DNA from: JAGVPT01 sp963717445
GTDB taxonomy: Bacteria > Bacteroidota > Ignavibacteria > UBA10030 > UBA8401
Direction of reading: 5' to 3'
Length of the DNA stretch: 64,000 bases
Assembly (NCBI GenBank): GCA_963717445.1
Contig: OY970334.1
Coordinates: 1,240,001 to 1,304,000 of the forward strand
The notes under the pieces were generated by a model that was not told the origin of the DNA, did not search any database, and worked only from the letters and a program-made list of their open reading frames with translations. Positions 25,988-33,386 of the stretch are shown piece by piece. Each line of letters begins with the position of its first letter. Within the stretch, counting starts at the first letter, position 1. The translations under genes and the position numbers were made by a program.

Positions 25988-26082
25988 CCAATTTTCAAGG
26001 ACCAATGATCAATGATTCAAAGTCGGAGGCCGGAGACTGGAAACCGCAGACCGTTCTCCTGTTTCCTGCCTCCGGTCTCCAT
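25988..26082. repeat. Composite heptamer array, gap E (AT units then GGAGAC hairpin)
   Basis: From the permease 4 leader onward the text is in 7-nt phase: TCCAATT, TTCAAGG, ACCAATG, ATCAATG, ATTCAAA, then GTCGGAG, GCCGGAG, ACTGGAA, ACCGCAG, ACCGTTC and the pyrimidine arm TCCTGTT, TCCTGCC, TCCGGTC. The hairpin part is 26022-26080. The last units abut the stop codon of permease 5. Confidence 0.7.
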
Positions 26083-28460
26083 CTATTCATATCTCAGCGA
26101 CTCAACCGGATTTGCCGTCGCCGCCTTGATCGCTTGAAAGCATACTGTAAAAAGTGCAGTGACGAGGGTTAATCCCCCCGCTACAACAAACACCCACCAG
26201 TGTATTTCAATGCGATAGGCAAAGTTCTCCAGCCATTTATTTATTGCAAGGTATGCAATAGGCCATGCCACGATGTTTGCTAAAAGTGCCCACAGAGTAA
26301 TATCTTTTGTGAGTATTGCTACCACATCGGCAACAGACGCACCCAGTACTTTGCGGATTCCTATTTCTTTCGTCTTGTTTTCGGAGACAAATGAGACCAA
26401 TCCAAATAAGCCCAAACAGGCGATGAATATTGCCAGAATTGAAAAGTAGATAAATATGCTTCCCATTCTTCTTTCCGATTGATAGAGGTTGTCAATTTCT
26501 TCATCAAAAAAATGTACCTCAAATTCATGCTCAGGATAATGTTTATGATAAATTTGTTCCACCGTCTCGATCGCTTTCCCCATGTCTTTGGATCGTACAC
26601 GTACATATAAATACCTGAATCCATCAAGAGATAATATGAGGGGTTCAACTTCACTGTGTAACGATCTGAAGTTAAAATCCTTTACTACTCCAATAATACT
26701 GCCGCCTTTGCCCCACGCCTTAAATTTCTTCCCGATTGGATTATTTAAACGCATCGCTTTTACCGCGGCTTCATTTACTACAAAAGCGTTAGTTTTATCG
26801 GCAGGATATTCTTTTGAAAAGAACCTCCCTTCTGCCAATTGTAGTTTGAACGTTTCTAAAAAGTCTTCCGTAACGAACAAACTCGGGAAACTGATGTACT
26901 TTGCATTCTTTTCCTTTCCTTCCCACTCGGCATCGGTATTGGCGCCAATGTTCAGCAGCATATCTCCGGAAGCGGCAACACTGTTAATTTCAGGGTGTTG
27001 GAGCAAGTCATTTTTTATCGTCTCATATTTGCCGGAAAAATCCTCTGTTTTTAGATAGATGAGATTTTCCTTATCAAATCCCAAATCCTTATTCTTCATG
27101 TAATCAAGCTGCTGATATATGATGATCGTTCCGATTATAAGTACGATGGAAATAGCAAATTGGCTAATAACCAACAGCCGGCGGGCCACCGATGAACGGG
27201 AATGTACGCCTACTGGCATTTGTTCTTTCAAAATCTTTATTGGCGTGAAGGACGAAAGAAATAGCGCAGGATAACTTCCGGAAACGATTCCGGTAACGAT
27301 GAGGAGGCACATGCAGCCGCTCAATATTGTAGGATTTGAAAAGTCAATGGACAATGGCTTGCCGGTGAGAGCATTAAATACCGGAAGAAATAATTCAACG
27401 ATGACCAGAGCAATAATAAACGCAATGGCGGAAATAAGAATCGATTCCCCGAGAAATTGCTTTATGAGCTGAAAGCGACTTGCGCCGACAACTTTCCGCA
27501 ATCCAACTTCCTTGGTTCGTTGTATAGACCGAGCGGTTGCCAGATTCATAAAATTGATGCAGGCTGTAATGAGAATAAATACTGCGATCAGCGTAAAGAA
27601 GATTACATATTGTATATCACCCTCTTTATTTTCGAATTTAAAATTAGAGTGCAATGTATTTTAGTTAATGGTTGCAAAAAGAACTTCATGCTGATTTTTG
27701 CGGCCTCAGGATTATTCTTGTCCCACATTTTTTTAAATTCTGTATTTATTTTTTCTGTCAGCGTATTGTAAGAAACATCTTGGTCAAGGAGGACATAGGT
27801 TTTATAGTCCTGGGCGGCTTGCCAGCTATCGGGATTCCGCCAAGACTTGAGTAGACCAAAAGAAAGAAAACAATCGCTTTGCCGAAGATATTGGTGCGTA
27901 AGTCGAGGGATGTCTTTCAAAACTCCGGTGACTTTGAGGGGATAATGATCATTACCCGACCAGCCTCCCTGGATGATAGTCTTACCGATCGGGTCTTCCG
28001 TACCAAAGAGTTGTTGAGCAGCGCTCTTAGTTATAATGATAGAACCAATATCATTCAAAGCCGTTTTGGGATCGCCCTCTATAAATTGGAACGGAAAAAT
28101 GTCAAAAAATCGCGGCTCAATGAAGCGAACAGTTGCATTAAGTCTCTTATCTTTATACTCAAGTTTTCTCCCGGTGTGATTAACCCTCGTTACTTCTTGA
28201 ATACCCGGGATTGTTTCTTTCAACCAATTGGCAAAGGGGCCGGGTGTTGCAGCGATTTGAAAACCATCAATGTCCCAAATTACGCGACAAATGCGATCGG
28301 CGTTTTTATTGTATCGTTCATAGCTTAATTCATCCTGTATCCACAACATAATAAGGATGAAACAGGCCATGCCGACGGCCAGCCCGGCAATATTGATAAA
28401 CGAGTAGAGTTTGTTCCTTGAGATGTTTCTTACCGCAATCTTCAGATAATTCTTCAGCAT
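26083..28460 (-). pseudogene. FtsX/MacB-type ABC exporter permease 5, single-base frameshift
   Basis: The gene is split into two overlapping frames. The first part (ATG 28460, MLKNYLKIAVRNISRNKLYSF) covers the N-terminal helix and periplasmic domain to LQPLTKIH. The second part continues from HSNFKFENKEGDIQYV through both FtsX bundles to NPVESLRYE. The break is at about 27655-27662, where CATTGCAC would need one more T (CATTTGCAC, giving KIHLHSNF as in its paralogues). Apart from this the sequence is well conserved, so it is either a recent mutation or a sequencing error. It is the first permease after the ATPases. GGAG and AAAGGG precede the ATG. Confidence 0.85.
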
Positions 28461-28490
28461 GCCCTTTCTCCGATTATCGACGATCCAAGA

Positions 28491-28549
28491 TTGGAGGCTG
28501 GAAGCAGGATACAGTAGACCGTTATGCTGTCTCCTGCCTCCGGTCTCCA
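28491..28549. repeat. GGAGAC-type heptamer hairpin, gap F
   Basis: Left arm GGAGGCT-GGAAGCA-GGATACA-GTAGACC; right arm in reverse complement GGAGACC-GGAGGCA-GGAGACA. It follows the permease 5 leader in phase (TCCGATT, ATCGACG, ATCCAAG, ATTGGAG) and ends five bases from the ATPase 2 stop. The centre resembles those at 15454 and 26022. Confidence 0.7.
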
Positions 28550-28553
28550 TTTT

Positions 28554-29216
28554 CTATTTCTCAATCCATCCATCTTTAAGCTTAATGATTCTGTTTCCGT
28601 AGGCTGCATTCGTCTGCGAATGAGTCACCTGTATTATCGTCGTCCCCTGTCTATTCAATTCCTTCAGCAACTCCATTATTTCTTTTCCCTGATCGGAATG
28701 GAGATTTCCTGTCGGTTCATCGGCAAGGATCAGTTTTGGCTCAGCAATGACGGCCCTTGCGATCGCCACGAGCTGCTGCTGGCCGCCGGAGAGTTGATTA
28801 GGGAATAAATCTTTCTTCGCAACCATGGTAAACCTGTCCAACGTTTCGGCAACTCTTCCTTTTCTCTCGTTGGCATTTACCTTTTGATAAAGAAGCGGTG
28901 TCTCCAAGTTTTCGTACACCGTCAGCTCATCAATCAGGTGATAACTCTGAAAGACAAATCCGATGTGAGTCTTATGAAGTTCTGTAAGTTTCTTCTCGCT
29001 CATTTTGTGCACCGGCTCATCATAGAAGTAATACTCCCCATTGGAAGGGGTATCAAGCATGCCGATAATGTTCAGCAATGTTGTCTTCCCTGACCCCGAC
29101 GGACCCATAATGGAAACAAACTCGCCTTCTTTTACCTGCAGGTTTATATTTCTTAGGACGTACGTTTTGATGACTTTATTCGTGTAGAATTTTTCGATGT
29201 TGACAAGTTTTATCAT
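28554..29216 (-). CDS. ABC exporter ATPase 2 (MacB/LolD type)
   Basis: 220 residues with Walker A GPSGSGKTT (residue about 39), Q-loop FVFQSYHLID, signature LSGGQQQLVAIARA, Walker B LILADEPTGN and H-loop VTHS. The D-loop reads NLHSDQG where the family usually has NLDS, so the conserved Asp is His; this may weaken ATPase coupling. Together with ATPase 1 it could form a heterodimer. AGAGGA lies upstream of the ATG. It energises the FtsX permeases encoded downstream. Confidence 0.9.
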   Translation of the reverse strand: MIKLVNIEKFYTNKVIKTYVLRNINLQVKEGEFVSIMGPSGSGKTTLLNIIGMLDTPSNGEYYFYDEPVHKMSEKKLTELHKTHIGFVFQSYHLIDELTVYENLETPLLYQKVNANERKGRVAETLDRFTMVAKKDLFPNQLSGGQQQLVAIARAVIAEPKLILADEPTGNLHSDQGKEIMELLKELNRQGTTIIQVTHSQTNAAYGNRIIKLKDGWIEK

Positions 29217-29233
29217 TTATTCCTCTTATAAGT

Positions 29234-29320
29234 GGGAGACCGGAGGCCGGGTCTCAATGTTACCAAGAGAGCATTGTGAGACACTTGTGCGGTCTCCTGT
29301 TTCCGGTTTTCCAGTCTCCG
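29234..29320. repeat. GGAGAC-type heptamer element, gap G
   Basis: Outer arms are GGAGACC-GGAGGCC on the left and, in reverse complement, GGAGACT-GGAAAAC-CGGAAAC on the right. The centre holds a second small hairpin (GTCTCAATG near 29251 against CATTGTGAGAC near 29272), so the copy may be one element nested in another. It fills nearly all of the gap between the two ATPase genes. Confidence 0.6.
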
Positions 29321-29323
29321 TTT

Positions 29324-30013
29324 TTAAACGTGGAATTTCTCTTTATAGTTTTCGGTCACCACATGCCCGTCGAACAAATGAATAACGCGATGTGCAAACT
29401 CCGAGTCGTGTGGTGAGTGGGTTACCATGACGATCGTCGTTCCACCTTCGTTTAGCGCCGTCAAAATATTCATCACCTCTTCGCCGTTTGCGGAGTCCAG
29501 GTTTCCGGTCGGTTCATCGGCGAGAATAAGCGCCGGCTTGGCGACTACTGCCCTACTCACTGCAACGCGCTGCTGCTGGCCGCCTGAGAGCTGTTGTGGG
29601 AAATGATCCTTCCGATGCATGATCTGCATCTTTTCCAATACCTCGTTGACCATTTTTTCCCGCTCCGATGTTGCAACGCCGAGATACAGGAGCGGAAGCT
29701 CGACGTTTTCAAACACCGTCAGCTCGTCGATCAAATTGAAACTCTGAAAGACAAAACCGATGTTCGATTTCCGCATACTCGCCCGTTGCCGCTCAGTATA
29801 TTTTGAAACCTCTTCGTTGAGAAAATAGTATTGGCCGTCCGACGGGTTATCCAGAAGCCCGAAGATATTCAGCAGGGTTGACTTCCCGCAACCCGACGGC
29901 CCCATGATCGCCACAAATTCTTTTTCGTTAATCTCTATGTTCACACCTCCGAGAGCGGTGGTTTCCACTTCTTCGGTTGTGTAGATTTTCTTGAGATTGC
30001 TTGTTCGTATCAT
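29324..30013 (-). CDS. ABC exporter ATPase 1 (MacB/LolD type)
   Basis: 229 residues with all ATPase motifs intact: Walker A GPSGCGKST, Q-loop FVFQSFNLIDELTVFENVELP, signature LSGGQQQRVAVSRA, Walker B LILADEPTGNLDS and H-loop VTHS. It belongs to the group that works with FtsX-type permeases and HlyD adaptors. AAAGGAG precedes the ATG. It is the second gene of the operon. Its D-loop is standard, unlike that of ATPase 2. Confidence 0.92.
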   Translation of the reverse strand: MIRTSNLKKIYTTEEVETTALGGVNIEINEKEFVAIMGPSGCGKSTLLNIFGLLDNPSDGQYYFLNEEVSKYTERQRASMRKSNIGFVFQSFNLIDELTVFENVELPLLYLGVATSEREKMVNEVLEKMQIMHRKDHFPQQLSGGQQQRVAVSRAVVAKPALILADEPTGNLDSANGEEVMNILTALNEGGTTIVMVTHSPHDSEFAHRVIHLFDGHVVTENYKEKFHV

Positions 30014-30044
30014 TTACTACTCCTTTTTTGTTCGATGGTGACCG

Positions 30045-30099
30045 GATGCAGGAGACCGGAGGCCGGTTTCCCGTCTCCTGCATCCATCTTCCAACCTCC
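30045..30099. repeat. GGAGAC-type heptamer hairpin, gap H
   Basis: GATGCAGGAGAC at 30045-30056 is exactly complementary to GTCTCCTGCATC at 30073-30084, a perfect 12-bp stem with a 16-nt loop. The outer part continues in 7-nt units (GGATGCA, GGAAGAT, GGAGGTT). It sits between the adaptor gene and ATPase 1. Confidence 0.75.
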
Positions 30100-30102
30100 G
30101 TT

Positions 30103-31356
30103 TCAGTGTTTAATAATCAGCTTGTCAACGTCGCCGAAGTTATCGTACGAAGAGGTAACGACTTTGTCCCCCGATTTCAGTCCGCTCAATACTTCAAAAT
30201 AATCCGGGTTCTGCCGTCCGAGGCTTATCGTTCTCTTCGCGGCCATGTCTTCGGATGCGTTTACGGCGAAAACCCATTGCCCGCCGGTTTTCTGGTAAAA
30301 TCCCCCCCGCGGAAGCAGAAGCGCTTTCGTCCTCTCACTTAACTGCAATCTAATTTGAAGAGTTTGCCCTCTTCGAATCCCATCGGGGACTTTGCCGTCG
30401 AATTCCATATCGACCTGAAATTTTCCGCTCGTGACTTGAGGGTAAACCTTGGTCACGATCAGACTATAATCCTTTGAATCGATTTCTACCGTTGCGTGCA
30501 ATGCTTTTGTGACTCTTGCAATGTAGAACTCGTCGATGTCAGCTCTGACCTTGAATCCGTCCAAAGCGTCTATCTGTCCTAATTGATCGCCGGGAGATTT
30601 CGATTGACCCGTTTCGGCACTCAGTGAAGTAAGCTGGCCGCTGATCGGCGCTTTCACGGTAAGGTTATCGATATTTTCTCTGATCATCTCAAGGTTCTTC
30701 TGCAACCGATCGATTGAAGCGGCAATTTGTGTGAGCTGGGCCTGCTTAAGAATTGAATCTGCTGCAAAGTTCCGGTATGCCAGCTTTTGCTGTTCGAGAG
30801 CAAGATTGTAATTGTTCTCCGCCTGCTGGTAATCTTGCAGCGAGATCAATTTCTTTTCCCACATTGCCTTCTGACGTTCAAAGATTTCGCCGGCGTTGAT
30901 AAGGCTGTAATTGGCAGACACAAGGGCGTTCTGCAACGCATTGCTATTCTGCTCGATCTGCAGTCTCGTATTCCGGGCGTCGTTAATCTGCTGGTATGTG
31001 AATGTCTCTTGCTGAAGTGCGCTCAACTGGACATTGGTGTTGGAGAGTTGAAGGATCTTATCTCCTTTATTTAACATCGCCCCTTCCTCAACAAATTTGT
31101 TCTCGACGGTTCCGCCCAGTATCGCATCCAGATAAAAAGTTGTACGCGGAAGTATCGTTCCGGTTACAGGAATAAATTCTTGAAAGTCCCCTTCTGCCAC
31201 TGTGGAAATTGTGATCTTATCAGCCTCGACGTTTAACTTCGACCCGCTGTCGCTAAGTATAAGTCCGACCAGAGTAAGAAAGAGCAGACATCCGGCGGCA
31301 TACATCCAAAATCTCGTCTGCCTATAAAGCGGTTTCTTTTCTATTTTTTTATCCAA
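30103..31356 (-). CDS. HlyD/RND-type periplasmic adaptor of the FtsX exporter
   Basis: 417 residues: cytoplasmic N-terminus, single membrane anchor (about 15-33, FWMYAAGCLLFLTLVGLIL), a lipoyl/barrel-sandwich half (TFYLDAILGGTVENKFVEEGAMLNKGD), a long coiled-coil hairpin (about 110-220), the second lipoyl half (LTVKAPISGQLTSLSAETGQ) and beta-barrel domains. This is the membrane fusion protein linking an inner-membrane exporter to the outer membrane. The likely start is TTG at 31356, with AGGGA seven bases upstream; the ATG within that region is out of frame. It is the first gene after the sigma-54-type promoter, hence head of the operon. Confidence 0.9.
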   Translation of the reverse strand: MDKKIEKKPLYRQTRFWMYAAGCLLFLTLVGLILSDSGSKLNVEADKITISTVAEGDFQEFIPVTGTILPRTTFYLDAILGGTVENKFVEEGAMLNKGDKILQLSNTNVQLSALQQETFTYQQINDARNTRLQIEQNSNALQNALVSANYSLINAGEIFERQKAMWEKKLISLQDYQQAENNYNLALEQQKLAYRNFAADSILKQAQLTQIAASIDRLQKNLEMIRENIDNLTVKAPISGQLTSLSAETGQSKSPGDQLGQIDALDGFKVRADIDEFYIARVTKALHATVEIDSKDYSLIVTKVYPQVTSGKFQVDMEFDGKVPDGIRRGQTLQIRLQLSERTKALLLPRGGFYQKTGGQWVFAVNASEDMAAKRTISLGRQNPDYFEVLSGLKSGDKVVTSSYDNFGDVDKLIIKH

Positions 31357-31417
31357 TTTTCATCCCTGAGGAACTTGCCTTTTTCGGGAATGGTTTTTGC
31401 ATGTCATTGATGAAAAG

Positions 31418-31432
31418 GCAATTCTTATGCCA
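31418..31432 (-). promoter_or_regulatory. Sigma-54 (-24/-12) promoter of the exporter operon
   Basis: On the minus strand TGGCATAAGAATTGC has GG and GC separated by exactly ten bases and matches the sigma-54 consensus TGGCAC-N5-TTGC at nine of ten positions. It lies about 60 bp upstream of the adaptor start. An enhancer-binding protein of the NtrC family is encoded divergently, which supports the assignment. Confidence 0.7.
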
Positions 31433-31509
31433 CTGATTTTGAATGAAAAACAGGAAAAAGAAGGCAATTTTAGTGGTGATTTGATTCTTTGCTTATTTCT
31501 TGCAAAGTT

Positions 31510-31548
31510 GCACTGTTCGATATCGGACAGTGCCGTTCGAAAACGAAC
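31510..31548. promoter_or_regulatory. Dyad enhancer-like sites upstream of the sigma-54 promoter
   Basis: A 24-bp near-perfect palindrome (31510-31533, half-site GCACTGT...ACAGTGC around CGATATCG) is followed by GTTCG-AAAA-CGAAC at 31535-31548. They lie about 80-115 bp upstream of the -24 box, the usual place for NtrC-type activator sites. The adjacent regulator is the obvious candidate to bind them. Confidence 0.6.
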
Positions 31549-31586
31549 AATGCTTCATTGATCAATTATCAATGATCAATAAACCT
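31546..31586. repeat. AT-type 7-nt array, left flank of the four-helix-bundle gene
   Basis: Heptamers CTTCATT, GATCAAT, TATCAAT, GATCAAT follow in phase. Its reverse complement matches the right flank at 21 of 23 aligned positions around TGATCATTGAT, so the gene between is bracketed by inverted repeats. The array begins directly at the end of the dyad activator sites. Confidence 0.65.
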
Positions 31587-31608
31587 GGAAAATAAAAAGG
31601 GGGAAATA

Positions 31609-31980
31609 ATGAAAAGGGGAAATGTGGTCCAAGATAAGTCTTTTGAGTTTGCGGTTCGAATAGTGAAAGCGTATCAATACCTTACAAGTAAGAAAAGAGA
31701 ATTTGTAATTTCTAAGCAAATGTTGAGAAGTGGTACGTCAATCGGTGCAAATGTCTCTGAAGCCAACGGCGCAATTTCCAAAGCTGACTTTTCAAGCAAA
31801 ATATCGATCGCCTATAAAGAATGTTTGGAAACAAAATACTGGATTTCGCTACTGAAGAGAACCGGATTTATTGAGGGAAAGGCTCACGAAAGTCTTTACG
31901 CCGAAACAGATGAAATCGGTAGAATATTGTTTGCAATACTCAAGAGGACAAGGATCAAATCAATTTCCAATGAACAATGA
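31609..31980 (+). CDS. Four-helix-bundle protein (23S rRNA intervening-sequence protein family)
   Basis: 123 residues of the S23/IVP four-helix-bundle family: SFEFAVRIVKAYQYLTSKKREFVISKQMLRSG, then TSIGANVSEANGAISKADFSSK, then AYKECLETKYWISLLKRTGFI. The conserved GTSIGANVSEA and ECLETKYWI motifs are clear. The family is pentameric in known structures and related to the Avd protein of diversity-generating retroelements; its cellular role is poorly understood. The last residues (KSISNEQ) are encoded by the right flanking heptamer array. Gene plus inverted arrays form a cassette of about 450 bp within the divergent regulatory region. No reverse transcriptase is near. Confidence 0.88.
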   Translation: MKRGNVVQDKSFEFAVRIVKAYQYLTSKKREFVISKQMLRSGTSIGANVSEANGAISKADFSSKISIAYKECLETKYWISLLKRTGFIEGKAHESLYAETDEIGRILFAILKRTRIKSISNEQ

Positions 31981-32001
31981 TCATTGATTATTGATCATTG
32001 G
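31954..32001. repeat. AT-type 7-nt array, right flank of the four-helix-bundle gene
   Basis: Heptamers CAATTTC, CAATGAA, CAATGAT, CATTGAT, TATTGAT, CATTGGC follow in phase. They overlap the last eight codons of the four-helix-bundle gene and end nine bases before the regulator ATG, leaving that gene without a recognisable Shine-Dalgarno. Confidence 0.65.
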
Positions 32002-32009
32002 CTTAAAAT

Positions 32010-33386
32010 ATGAACAGCAGACCCGGCAAAATCCTGATCGTCGACGACGACGAAGACGTGCTCTTATCGGCTCGGCTCCTGCTGAAACAGCATTATTCAA
32101 TCGTTCGCATCGAAAAAGACCCGAACGCGATTCCGGACATCCTCAAGGATGAACGCTACGATGTCATCCTCCTGGATATGAATTTCTCGGGCGACGCGAC
32201 AAGCGGAAGCGAAGGATTCAACTGGCTCAAGAAAACTCTTGAACTCGACCCGAGCGCCGTTGTTGTTCTCATCACTGCCTACGGAAATATCGAGATGGCA
32301 GTCAGAGCGATTAAAGAAGGGGCGACGGATTTTGTTTTGAAGCCGTGGCAGAACGAAAAGCTCCTCGCGACTATTTCGTCCGCCATGAAACTCAGCAACT
32401 CGAAAAGAGAAATCGAGGACCTTCTTTCCAAACAAAAACAACTTACGAGCGACCTCGACAGCCAGTTTCAGGAGATCATCGGTGTATCGGAAGAGATGAA
32501 ACGGGTCTTCAACATGATCCAGAAGGTGGCTCAGACGGACGCCAATGTATTGATCCTTGGTGAGAACGGGACGGGAAAAGAGTTGGTCGCGCGCGCCATC
32601 CACAGGCACTCGGGGAGAAGCGATAAAATATTTCTCAGCGTTGATGTCGGAGCCATAAGCGAATCGCTCTTCGAGAGCGAATTGTTCGGCTACATGAAAG
32701 GCGCATTCACCGATGCAAGGGAAAATCGCCCGGGGCGCTTCGAGATTGCATCCGGCGGCACGCTCTTCTTGGATGAGATCGGCAACCTGACTCCAAATCT
32801 ACAGGTAAAACTTCTCGCGGTGCTTCAGAACAGACAGGTAACCCGGCTCGGCGCGAACATCCCGAAGCCGATCGACATCAGGCTCATCTGTGCAACCAAC
32901 CTCCCGCTGGCCGAATTGAAATCAGAAAATAGATTCAGGCAAGATTTGCTTTACCGCATCAACACTGTCGAGATCCAGTTACCCCCTCTGCGAAAACGTA
33001 TCGACAATATTCCGCTGTTGGTCGAGCATTTCACGACAATGTATTGCAGGAAATACAAAAAAGAACCGAAGTCTTTAAGCGGCGAAGCACTACACAAATT
33101 GAAGAGCTATTCATGGCCCGGCAATATCCGCGAACTCCAGCACATGCTGGAACGGGTCGTCATCATGAACGAGGCAGCCTTACTCCAGCCGTCGGACTTC
33201 TTCTTTACCTCGAACGATTTGTCGAAAGACATGATGGCACTGAGCAATTACCGCTTGAATGAAGCCGAAAAAATGTTGATCATCAAAGCCGTCGGCAAAT
33301 ACGACGGGAACTTGACAAAGGCAGCAAAGGAATTGGGCATTACCCGCACGGCATTGTACCGGAGGTTGGAGAAATATGGTCTTTAA
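32010..33386 (+). CDS. NtrC-family sigma-54-dependent response regulator
   Basis: 458 residues: receiver domain (1-120, with phospho-acceptor Asp in VILLDMNFSGD and Lys in FVLKPW), AAA+ central domain (about 150-385, Walker A GENGTGKE, Walker B GGTLFLDEIGN) and a Fis-type helix-turn-helix at the end (NLTKAAKELGITRTALYRRLEKYG). The sigma-54 contact loop reads GAFTDA instead of the classical GAFTGA; Asp at this place is found in some natural members. It overlaps the kinase gene by 11 bp. It most likely activates the exporter operon across the divergent gap through the dyads at 31510-31548. Confidence 0.92.
   Translation: MNSRPGKILIVDDDEDVLLSARLLLKQHYSIVRIEKDPNAIPDILKDERYDVILLDMNFSGDATSGSEGFNWLKKTLELDPSAVVVLITAYGNIEMAVRAIKEGATDFVLKPWQNEKLLATISSAMKLSNSKREIEDLLSKQKQLTSDLDSQFQEIIGVSEEMKRVFNMIQKVAQTDANVLILGENGTGKELVARAIHRHSGRSDKIFLSVDVGAISESLFESELFGYMKGAFTDARENRPGRFEIASGGTLFLDEIGNLTPNLQVKLLAVLQNRQVTRLGANIPKPIDIRLICATNLPLAELKSENRFRQDLLYRINTVEIQLPPLRKRIDNIPLLVEHFTTMYCRKYKKEPKSLSGEALHKLKSYSWPGNIRELQHMLERVVIMNEAALLQPSDFFFTSNDLSKDMMALSNYRLNEAEKMLIIKAVGKYDGNLTKAAKELGITRTALYRRLEKYGL

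Noticed and set aside
31609..31980. Diversity-generating retroelement suggested by the Avd-like four-helix-bundle protein
   Set aside because: No reverse transcriptase, no template/variable repeat pair and no C-lectin-type target gene are present.
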